Shown: positions 1 through 5,773 of the stretch, piece after piece
Numbering within the stretch: position 1 is the first letter of the stretch
Layout of the letters: every line of letters begins with the position of its first letter
NCBI GenBank assembly: GCA_027490485.1
Contig: JAIXYA010000019.1
Span: 1 to 8,349, forward strand
Length of the DNA: 8,349 nt
Origin: Comamonadaceae bacterium
GTDB taxonomy: Bacteria; Pseudomonadota; Gammaproteobacteria; Burkholderiales; Burkholderiaceae_C
Direction: 5' to 3'
Notes under the pieces: model-generated
What the model saw: only the letters and a program-made list of their open reading frames with translations
Told to the model about the DNA's origin: nothing
Database searches by the model: none
Translations under genes and position numbers: made by a program

Positions 1-563
1 CCTAAGCTCAGGCCAAGTTCATTGCCTTGGGTGGTCAAGCCAGATTTGGTGGTGAATGCCAGCGCCCCACCCAGGGTATTCAAACCATAAATCGGGTTGG
101 AGCCTGGCACCAAGGTGACGTTATCGAAAGCGACCTCGGGAAACATATCCCAATTGACCACATCGCCAAAAGCTTCGTTGATCCGCACACCGTCGAGGTA
201 GACCGACAAACCTTGGGCAGCACCCAAAGTGGCGGATGCACGAAAGCCTCGGTAAGTGACATCCGACTGATAGGGGCTGCCCTGTATGTCGTTGACATTC
301 ACGCCATTGAGGTTTTCAGTCATGTATTCGCTGAGGTTGAGCGAATTGCCTTGGCGCAGTGTGGCGCTGTTGAAAGTTTGCACGTCGTAGGGCAGTTTGT
401 TTTTTTCAATACCCATGCCCGGCAAGGGCGAGGTATTGACCACTTGCACCTCTTTGAGGCTGTTGGCTGCCTCTGGGGAGTTTTGGGCATGGGTTTGAAT
501 GGCCAAGGTGCTGGTCAGCACCAAGCAAAACATGGGGTTTTGCAAAGATTTTTTTATCAACAT
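1..563 (-). CDS. TonB-dependent outer-membrane receptor, N-terminal part (partial)
   Basis: The reverse strand reads open from an ATG at 563 to the left edge (187 full codons, no stop), so the C-terminal barrel lies outside the window. Residues 1-26 form a Sec signal peptide (MLIKK, hydrophobic core, THA before QN). A TonB-box-like segment LKEVQVV follows at 36-42, then a plug domain at about 55-175. The plug shows the family pattern YRGFRAS (104-110), VYLDGVRINEAFG (121-133) and the closing PGSNPIYGLNTLGGALAFTTKSG region (153-175). Such receptors import scarce ligands such as metal chelates or cofactors across the outer membrane using TonB energy. The ligand cannot be read from the plug. The gene is divergent from the molybdenum hydroxylase operon. 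In a cluster with a lanthanide-type PQQ dehydrogenase, a metal-chelator or PQQ receptor is plausible but unproven. In-frame sequence stays open upstream of the ATG to a TAA at 600-602, and no strong ribosome site is visible, so the exact start is moderately sure. Confidence 0.9.
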   Translation of the reverse strand, partial: MLIKKSLQNPMFCLVLTSTLAIQTHAQNSPEAANSLKEVQVVNTSPLPGMGIEKNKLPYDVQTFNSATLRQGNSLNLSEYMTENLNGVNVNDIQGSPYQSDVTYRGFRASATLGAAQGLSVYLDGVRINEAFGDVVNWDMFPEVAFDNVTLVPGSNPIYGLNTLGGALAFTTKSGLTTQGNELGLSL

Positions 564-597
564 GGTGAGCTTTTTCAAAAAATTGACATATCGACCA

Positions 598-615
598 CTT
601 TAGGTGCTACTAAAG
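598..615 (-). repeat. Small inverted repeat in the TonB receptor leader
   Basis: CTTTAG and CTAAAG form a perfect 6-bp inverted repeat around a 6-nt loop, 35 nt upstream of the receptor start codon. There is no U-run, so it is not a terminator. It could be a leader hairpin or an operator half-site pair, or chance. Confidence 0.3.
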
Positions 616-707
616 GTTGCGCCTAGGGAAAAAGTCCTGCGACGATAGATGGGCATAAAATCGAAACAGCCGGCTAAATAAGTTGTTTCAAAACGAGAAT
701 TAGAGAG

Positions 708-732
708 ACCCTACTAGGGGTTCCCCTAGGGT
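708..732. promoter_or_regulatory. Nested palindrome / activator site in the divergent promoter region
   Basis: Positions 714-729 are a perfect inverted repeat of CTAGGGG and CCCCTAG around TT. It lies inside a second pair, ACCCTA (708-713) and TAGGGT (727-732). Read on the plus strand, the block also contains two direct CTAGGG hexamers at 714-719 and 726-731, 12 bp apart, preceded by CCCTA. A block matching at 19 of 23 positions is found upstream of the PQQ dehydrogenase (7557-7535, minus). The symmetric form between two divergent genes would let one regulator act on both the TonB receptor and the molybdenum operon. The regulator is not identifiable from this window. Confidence 0.75.
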
Positions 733-764
733 ATTAGAAAAGATTCATTAGTAATATGTCTGCT
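709..764 (+). promoter_or_regulatory. Putative activator-dependent promoter of the molybdenum hydroxylase operon
   Basis: Two CTAGGG hexamers (714-719, 726-731) are followed, 17 nt after the second, by TAGTAATAT (749-757), a -10-like element. The -35 position expected for a hexamer at 752-757 falls on the end of the second CTAGGG and has no TTGACA-like sequence. This is the layout expected when an activator replaces the -35 contact. The PQQ dehydrogenase promoter has the same elements at the same spacing. Transcription would start near 764, leaving a leader of about 30 nt before the ATG at 794. The start position is inferred. Confidence 0.6.
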
Positions 765-793
765 GTCCGCATCCCTCAACCAAGGAAGTATTT

Positions 794-1258
794 ATGAGCC
801 TTCAACTTCAAGTCAACGGTAAGACCGTTAATTCCAACTCCGACGCAGATACCCCTCTGCTGTGGGTTCTTCGCGATGAACTCGGCATGACCGGAACCAA
901 ATTTGGTTGCGGCGCAGGCCTGTGCGGCGCATGTACCGTGCATGTCAACGGCGAAGCCGTTCGTTCTTGCCAAACCCAAATCGGTACCGCTGCTGGCCAA
1001 AAAGTCAGCACCGTCGAAAGCCTTGGCGCTACTGGCAGCCACGCCCTGCAAAAAGCATGGGTCAAACACCAAGTTCCCCAGTGCGGCTACTGCCAATCTG
1101 GCCAGCTCATGAGCGCTGCTGCGCTTCTCAGCAAAAACAAAAATCCCAGCGATGCAGACATTGATGCCGCCATGGCTGGCAACATCTGCCGTTGCGGTAC
1201 TTACACACGTATCCGTGCTGCTGTGAAAGATGCTGCATCCATGATGCGCAAAGCCTAA
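794..1258 (+). CDS. Molybdenum hydroxylase small subunit, 2 x [2Fe-2S] (IorA / aldehyde dehydrogenase type)
   Basis: This 154-residue protein has the standard size and layout of the iron-sulfur subunit of xanthine dehydrogenase-family enzymes. The N-terminal plant-ferredoxin-like domain (about 1-75) carries cysteines 39, 44, 47 and 59 (CGAGLCGAC...C). The C-terminal helical domain carries C97, C100, C132 and C134 (QCGYCQSGQ and CRCGT) for the second cluster, next to the molybdopterin site. It relays electrons from the molybdenum centre of the large subunit. It has no export signal of its own and probably travels folded with the Tat-tagged large subunit, as described for related two-subunit enzymes. 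The start is supported by AAGGAAG at 782-788, 5 nt before the ATG. It is the first gene of the operon, 17 nt ahead of the large subunit. Confidence 0.95.
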   Translation: MSLQLQVNGKTVNSNSDADTPLLWVLRDELGMTGTKFGCGAGLCGACTVHVNGEAVRSCQTQIGTAAGQKVSTVESLGATGSHALQKAWVKHQVPQCGYCQSGQLMSAAALLSKNKNPSDADIDAAMAGNICRCGTYTRIRAAVKDAASMMRKA

Positions 1259-1275
1259 TTCAAAGGAAATAAACC

Positions 1276-3417
1276 ATGATGAGCACACAAACCAATCGTC
1301 GCGACTTCCTTAAAACCACCACCGTCACCACTTCCGGCTTAGTCATGGGCGTGGTGTTGCCTGGCACAGTCGCTGAAACCATGGCCGCTGGCACATTGCA
1401 CACCCCCAATGCATGGGTGCACATTGCTGACGACAACACCATCACTCTTATCTCTGCACGTTCCGAAATGGGCCAAGGTGTTTACACCTCTATGCCTATG
1501 TTGATCGCTGAAGAGTTGAATATCGATGTCACCAAAATCACGGTAGCTGCTGGCGCACCTAACGCTGCGTACGTCAATGCTTTGTTGGGCGCCATGATCA
1601 CTGGTGGTTCCACATCCGTTCGTGAAGGCTACGAAAAACTGCGTATCGCTGGCGCTCAAGTCCGCGAAATGTTGGTTGGCGCAGCTGCTGCTGAGTGGGG
1701 CGTTCCCGCCAGTGCAGTCAAAGCTGTCAACGGCACCTTGATTGGCCCCGGCGGCAAGAAAGCCACCTACGGTCAAATGGCTGAAGCTGCCTCCAAGCAG
1801 CCCGTTCCTGAAAAACCCACCATCAAAGCTGCCAAAGACTTCCAAGTGGTTGGCAAGCGCATTCCCCGTACCGACGTACCCGCCAAAGTCAACGGCACTG
1901 CCGAATTTGGTATCGACGTCAAATTGCCCGGCATGGTTTACGCCAGCTTGGAGCAATGCCCCGTCATCGGCGGTAAAGTTGCAAGCGTTGACAGCGCAGC
2001 CGCCAAGGCCATGCCTGGTGTGGTTGATGTGGTTGAAATCCCTGATGGCGTTGCTGTTGTGGCCACCACTTACTGGCAAGCTGTCAAAGCTCGCAAAGCT
2101 TTGAAAGTCACATGGGACAACGGTGCTGGCGCTTCTTTGTCTACCGCTTCCATGTTGGCCGGCCACGTAGAAGCTGCTGCTAAAGGCAAAGTGCTGCCTA
2201 TCCAGCCTGCCAAAGGTGATGCTTCAGGTGCTATCGCTGGTGCCGCTAAGAAACTCAGCGCTACCTACATCACACCTTTGCAATCACACTCTCCTCTGGA
2301 ACCCATGAACTTCACGGCTCATGTCACCGGTGGTAAAGCTCGGTTGATTGGCGGAAGCCAGTTCCAGCAAGGCGCTCAAGGCGCTGCTGCTGCAGCTCTG
2401 GGTATGAAGCCAGAAGACGTTTCCGTTGAAACCACTTTCTTGGGTGGTGGCTTCGGTCGTCGTATCGAGTTGGACTTCGTGGTTCAAGCCGCCCAAATCT
2501 CCAAAGCGGTCAGATTGCCCGTGAAGTTGATCTGGTCACGTGAAGACGACATGACCCATGACTTCTACCGTCCTGTTGGCTACAACCAGCTCCACGCCGG
2601 TTTGGATGCCAGCGGCAAGCCTGTCGGTTTGCACTTCAAGGTCACTTCACAGTCCATCACACAACGTGCTTTCGGCTTGCCAAAAGACACCATGGATCCT
2701 TTCATGGTAGAAGCCGCTGTTGCGCCTTACAACATCGCCAACACACAGCACGACCTCGTCATACATGACGCAGGTTTGCGTGTCGGTTACTGGCGTGGTG
2801 TGAGTCACAACATGAACTGTTTCGCCAACGAAAGCTTCGTTGACGAGATGGCTCTGGCTGCTGGCAAAGACCCTGTCGAATACCGCATGTCCATGTTGGA
2901 AGGCAAGCCCCGTTTCCAAAACGTGCTCAAGTTGGCAACTGCCAAGGCTGGTTACAGCAAAGGTGCTCCAAAAGGTCGCGCCTTAGGTGTTGCCATCATG
3001 GAAGGCTACGACACTTATGTTGCAGTCGTTGCTGAAATCAGCCAAGGTGCTGACGGCGAAGTCAAAGTTCACAAAGCCACTGTCGCAGCCGACATGGGCA
3101 TCATCGTGAACCCCACAATCGTTGAGCAACAAATCCAGTCCATGGTCATCATGGGTATGGGTACTGCTCTGAAGCAAGCCATCACCATCGAAGGTGGCGT
3201 CATTCAGCAAACCAACTTCAACACCTACGCCATGGTTCGTACCAACGAATCACCCTTGGTGGATATCGTGTTGGTCAAGAGCTCAGAGAAGCCCGGCGGC
3301 ATTGGTGAGCCTGTCACCGCTACCATCGTGCCAGCTTTGGCCAACGCTGTTGCCAAGTTGACTGGCAAGCGTGTTCGCAACCTGCCTATCACTGGCAAAG
3401 CGATCCAAGAAGCTTAA
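1276..3417 (+). CDS. Molybdopterin-binding large subunit of a periplasmic Mo hydroxylase (IorB / aldehyde dehydrogenase type)
   Basis: This 713-residue protein belongs to the xanthine dehydrogenase superfamily. Family members hydroxylate aldehydes or N-heterocycles using water, with a molybdenum-cytosine-dinucleotide-type cofactor. A Tat signal starts the protein: NRRDFLK (7-13), then a hydrophobic stretch to about residue 38. The ADDNTITLISARSEMGQG region (51-68) and GGGFGRR (390-396) match cofactor-binding segments. RGVSHNMNCFANESFVDE (507-524) is the usual active-site loop. GGIGEP (674-679) supplies the catalytic Glu678. Length fits the two-subunit, FAD-less branch, whose electrons usually go to a c-type cytochrome rather than NAD. 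The substrate cannot be fixed from sequence. An aldehyde made by the neighbouring PQQ dehydrogenase is the attractive guess, an N-heterocycle the main alternative. AAAGGAAA (1262-1269) supports the first of two adjacent ATGs. A terminator follows at 3481-3509. Confidence 0.93.
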   Translation: MMSTQTNRRDFLKTTTVTTSGLVMGVVLPGTVAETMAAGTLHTPNAWVHIADDNTITLISARSEMGQGVYTSMPMLIAEELNIDVTKITVAAGAPNAAYVNALLGAMITGGSTSVREGYEKLRIAGAQVREMLVGAAAAEWGVPASAVKAVNGTLIGPGGKKATYGQMAEAASKQPVPEKPTIKAAKDFQVVGKRIPRTDVPAKVNGTAEFGIDVKLPGMVYASLEQCPVIGGKVASVDSAAAKAMPGVVDVVEIPDGVAVVATTYWQAVKARKALKVTWDNGAGASLSTASMLAGHVEAAAKGKVLPIQPAKGDASGAIAGAAKKLSATYITPLQSHSPLEPMNFTAHVTGGKARLIGGSQFQQGAQGAAAAALGMKPEDVSVETTFLGGGFGRRIELDFVVQAAQISKAVRLPVKLIWSREDDMTHDFYRPVGYNQLHAGLDASGKPVGLHFKVTSQSITQRAFGLPKDTMDPFMVEAAVAPYNIANTQHDLVIHDAGLRVGYWRGVSHNMNCFANESFVDEMALAAGKDPVEYRMSMLEGKPRFQNVLKLATAKAGYSKGAPKGRALGVAIMEGYDTYVAVVAEISQGADGEVKVHKATVAADMGIIVNPTIVEQQIQSMVIMGMGTALKQAITIEGGVIQQTNFNTYAMVRTNESPLVDIVLVKSSEKPGGIGEPVTATIVPALANAVAKLTGKRVRNLPITGKAIQEA

Positions 3418-3425
3418 ATCTTCCT

Positions 3426-3465
3426 CTGATCTGCCCAACCCCCTTATGGCGGTTGGGTGGTTCAG
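3426..3465 (+). repeat. Hairpin after the Mo hydroxylase operon, no U-run
   Basis: CCCAACC (3434-3440) pairs perfectly with GGTTGGG (3451-3457) around a 10-nt loop. An outer CTGA (3426-3429) and TCAG (3462-3465) may add four pairs. No T-tract follows, so this is not the terminator; the real one lies just downstream at 3481. It might stabilise the 3' end of the operon transcript. Confidence 0.45.
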
Positions 3466-3480
3466 ATAGACAAACCTTCT

Positions 3481-3509
3481 AAAGAGCGGCTAACCCCGCT
3501 CTTTTTTTT
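3481..3509 (+). terminator. Rho-independent terminator of the Mo hydroxylase operon
   Basis: AAAGAGCGG (3481-3489) pairs with CCGCTCTTT (3496-3504) around a 6-nt loop, and eight T residues run from 3502 to 3509. It separates the Mo operon from the dehydrogenase gene that starts at 3533, so that gene needs its own promoter or read-through. Confidence 0.9.
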
Positions 3510-3532
3510 CGTCTTAAAAAAGGAGTCTCAAT

Positions 3533-4438
3533 ATGTCTCAACCAGTGATTGGGTTTATCGGTGTGGGTTTCATGGGTGCCGGCATGGCTAAAAACTTGGT
3601 GACCAAAGGCTACCCCTTGGTCATCATGGGCAACAAAAACCGTGAACCTGTAGAGCGCTTGAAAGCCTTGGGTGCCACAGAAGCGACTTCTGCCAAAGAG
3701 CTGGCACAGCAGTGCGACATGGTTCACCTTTGCGTGACAGGTTCACCTCAAGTTGAGTCTTTGATGAATGGACCCCATGGTATTTTTGCCAGTGGCAAAA
3801 AGGGCCTCATCGTGATCGATTGCTCAACATCCAATCCAGTTTCTACCAAGCAACTAGCTGTTGCTGCCCAAGCACACGGTATGCATTTCATCGATGCACC
3901 GCTAGGGCGAACACCCGTGGAAGCAGAAGCCGGAACCTTGGACGCCATGGTGGGAGCGGACGACGCTGTGTTTGCCAAGGTGAAACCCGTCATTGAATGC
4001 TGGGCAGCCAACATCGTGCATTTGGGTCCAGTGGGCTTGGGTCACACCATGAAGTTGGTGAACAACTTTTTGGCCATGGGCTACGCCGCCTTGTTCTCTG
4101 AGGCCTTGTCTATTGCCCGCAAATCGGGTTTGAGCAAAGATCAGTTTCATGCAGTGATTGGTTCAGGCCGTATGCGCAGCCCTTTTTACGATACCTTCAT
4201 GAAGTGGACCATCGATGGCGATCGCAATGCCCACAAGTTCACCATCAGCAATGCCCACAAAGATATGCGCTACATGGCAAGCTTGGCCAATGAAATTGGC
4301 GCACTCTCCCCCATTCAAGCCATGGTGAAAAACTCTTTTGCCGCCATGGAAGCGCAGGGTGAGGGGCAGATGTTTGTGCCCATGCTGGCAGATTTTGTGG
4401 CCGAACAAAACGGACTCACACCTTCACACAAGCGCTAG
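3533..4438 (+). CDS. NAD(P)-dependent beta-hydroxyacid dehydrogenase (3-hydroxyisobutyrate dehydrogenase family)
   Basis: This 301-residue protein has the usual length for the family, which oxidises beta-hydroxyacids or reduces semialdehydes such as tartronate, glyoxylate or succinic semialdehyde. The Rossmann motif GFIGVGFMGAGMAKNL (7-22) binds the dinucleotide. The substrate-binding segment starts at DAP (121-123) and ends at GTL (134-136). K174 in MKLVNN (173-178) is the expected catalytic lysine, and K243 in AHKDMRYM is the conserved helper lysine. The middle of the substrate motif reads LGRTPVEAEA instead of the common VSGG form, so the substrate may differ from 3-hydroxyisobutyrate. There is no signal peptide, so it is cytoplasmic, unlike its neighbours. 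AGGAG at 3521-3525 supports the start. Terminators flank it on both sides, suggesting a single-gene unit. A link to the alcohol pathway is only positional. Confidence 0.92.
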   Translation: MSQPVIGFIGVGFMGAGMAKNLVTKGYPLVIMGNKNREPVERLKALGATEATSAKELAQQCDMVHLCVTGSPQVESLMNGPHGIFASGKKGLIVIDCSTSNPVSTKQLAVAAQAHGMHFIDAPLGRTPVEAEAGTLDAMVGADDAVFAKVKPVIECWAANIVHLGPVGLGHTMKLVNNFLAMGYAALFSEALSIARKSGLSKDQFHAVIGSGRMRSPFYDTFMKWTIDGDRNAHKFTISNAHKDMRYMASLANEIGALSPIQAMVKNSFAAMEAQGEGQMFVPMLADFVAEQNGLTPSHKR

Positions 4439-4441
4439 GCG

Positions 4442-4474
4442 AAAAAAAACCACCTCCAAGATGGAGGTGGTTTT
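4442..4474. terminator. Bidirectional terminator between convergent genes
   Basis: CCACCTCC (4450-4457) pairs perfectly with GGAGGTGG (4463-4470) around a 5-nt loop. It is flanked by eight A residues (4442-4449) and four T residues (4471-4474), giving up to 12 paired bases. It lies 3 bp after the dehydrogenase stop codon and about 20 bp after the end of the facing cytochrome-fusion gene. The longer U-run is on the minus strand, so it should work best for the fusion gene and also serve the dehydrogenase. Confidence 0.88.
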
Positions 4475-4493
4475 AATCAAGGGCTGAATAAAA

Positions 4494-5651
4494 CTATTTT
4501 CTTTGAACAGTAGACAAGAACTCAATGAGACTTTTGATCTCTTCATCGGAAATGATGCCACTCCACGCAGGCATGCCTAAGTCTGGACGCCCTTTGGTGA
4601 TGGTAGTGAAAGCCACATCTTTCCACTCGGTTTTGTAGCGGATGGTGAGTTTGCGTAAATCACGTTCCTGGACTGGAGAGGCTCCGTTGGCGCCATGGCA
4701 ATGTGAACACTTGTTGTTGAACACCGACTTGGCTTCATCCGGACTTAAGGAGGCGTTTGCCACCACCCACTCAGGTTGTTGAGCCTCTTTCATACCCACA
4801 CGCACAAAGCCAGACTTGGCTGGAAGCTTTTGTGCAGTCACGGTACTGGAAGAATTCAGAGGTGTCTTGGTGGTGAGCACCAAATCAATGGGTGCCTGCG
4901 TAGGGAAACCATATTTCACGACCAACTTGCCAATCTCAGGTTGCAAATCTTGCAAAGCTTGGTTGATCTGGTCTTTCAGGCCTGGCTTGGACTTAGATAC
5001 AGCCACAGCCACTTGGCCGGTCAGGCTATCGCCTCGCACGGGCAAGACTTGCCAACGGCTGTTGAACAACTTGAGGTTGTCAAAACCAGCGCTGGGACCC
5101 CACATCAAGGCCAAATCAACTTCACCTTTTTCAAGGGCTTCAAACATTTGCTCATGGGAGCGGAAAGTGTTCCATGTATAGCCCTCACGCGTGGCCAACA
5201 AAATTTGCGGGGGCGAACCAAACAACACGCCGACGCGTTTGCCTTTAAGGTCCGACAAACCGGTGAAGGTTTTACCTAAGGGTGCAACGATGGCGTAACT
5301 AAGGTCAAGGAAAGCATTGCTTTTGTCAACACCTTTAACACGGTAGGCAGCGTCAGCAGGCAGCGCAAAGTAGGCGTCACAACCTTCCATGGTGTTGCGC
5401 AATGCGCGGCGTTGGTTGAAGGACAACCACCAAACATATTCGACCGAGGTACCCAGTCGTTTACCCACCATTTCAGCCAAATCAATGTACAAACCTTTGT
5501 CGGGGCCTTCAGATTTGCTAAAGGGCAGGTTGTCAGGGTCAGAGCACACACGCAAGGGTTCAGCAGCAAATGCCGGTGAAGCCATTGCTGCCATCACAAA
5601 CGCAACTGCTGACAACCGCGAGCGTGTGGAACTGAAACTCAGCTTGAACAT
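4494..5651 (-). CDS. XoxJ/MxaJ-like periplasmic binding protein fused to cytochrome c (XoxGJ-like)
   Basis: One 385-residue reading frame holds two functions normally on separate genes. Residues 1-29 are a Sec signal peptide ending AFA before AEP. Residues 32-255 resemble the substrate-binding-protein-like partner of PQQ methanol dehydrogenases (XoxJ/MxaJ): LRVCSDPDNLPFS (33-45), EYVWW (71-75), the RNTMEGCD segment (85-92) and DLALMWGPSAG (179-189). After a linker (about 256-300), a class I cytochrome c domain follows, with haem motif CSHCH (C315, C318, H319) and the probable axial Met360 in LGMPAW. It most likely accepts electrons from the PQQ dehydrogenase encoded 122 bp upstream on the same strand and may help its maturation. 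The start at 5651 is chosen because GGAGA precedes it and the signal peptide begins there; an upstream in-frame ATG at 5696 would lengthen the leader and fits worse. A similar fused protein, cytochrome cGJ, is known from Methylacidiphilum. Confidence 0.9.
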   Translation of the reverse strand: MFKLSFSSTRSRLSAVAFVMAAMASPAFAAEPLRVCSDPDNLPFSKSEGPDKGLYIDLAEMVGKRLGTSVEYVWWLSFNQRRALRNTMEGCDAYFALPADAAYRVKGVDKSNAFLDLSYAIVAPLGKTFTGLSDLKGKRVGVLFGSPPQILLATREGYTWNTFRSHEQMFEALEKGEVDLALMWGPSAGFDNLKLFNSRWQVLPVRGDSLTGQVAVAVSKSKPGLKDQINQALQDLQPEIGKLVVKYGFPTQAPIDLVLTTKTPLNSSSTVTAQKLPAKSGFVRVGMKEAQQPEWVVANASLSPDEAKSVFNNKCSHCHGANGASPVQERDLRKLTIRYKTEWKDVAFTTITKGRPDLGMPAWSGIISDEEIKSLIEFLSTVQRK

Positions 5652-5681
5652 GAAAAATCTCCGTAAAAAAGTTGATACTTT

Positions 5682-5704
5682 AAAAAAGCTGTACATGGAA
5701 CAGC
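5682..5704 (-). terminator. Weak hairpin plus U-run in the fusion-gene leader
   Basis: On the minus strand, GCTGT (5704-5700) pairs with ACAGC (5692-5688) around a 7-nt loop and is followed by six U residues (5687-5682). The 5-bp stem is short. It could be a back-up terminator for the PQQ dehydrogenase transcript, a leader attenuator, or chance in an AT-rich leader. Confidence 0.35.
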
Positions 5705-5726
5705 GCTTTAAAAGTAAACCCTACTT

Positions 5727-5757
5727 AAAAAAAGACACCGCCCCGAAGGGCGGCGTC
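5727..5757 (-). terminator. Strong terminator of the PQQ dehydrogenase gene
   Basis: On the minus strand a 10-bp stem (GACGCCGCCC with GGGCGGTGTC) closes on a UUCG tetraloop and is followed by seven U residues (5733-5727). One pair is G-U on the minus strand but would be an A-C mismatch on the plus strand, so the hairpin is built for minus-strand transcription. It lies 16 bp after the dehydrogenase stop codon and should uncouple, at least partly, the downstream cytochrome-fusion gene. Confidence 0.95.
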
Positions 5758-5773
5758 TAGATCACAGATGAGA

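Noticed and set aside
27..626. A 199-codon open frame on the plus strand opposite the TonB receptor
   Set aside because: The reverse strand encodes an unmistakable signal peptide and TonB plug. The plus frame has no recognisable motif and is an antisense shadow.
1339..2166. A 275-codon open frame on the minus strand inside the Mo hydroxylase large subunit
   Set aside because: It is antisense to a gene with intact family motifs along its whole length. The composition is low-complexity and no ribosome site is seen.
3902..3907. A CTAGGG hexamer inside the beta-hydroxyacid dehydrogenase gene
   Set aside because: It is a single copy in coding sequence, with no second repeat 12 bp away and no following -10-like element; probably chance.
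4776..5279. Plus-strand open frames opposite the cytochrome-fusion gene
   Set aside because: They are antisense to a recognised two-domain protein, carry no motif and overlap each other in different frames.
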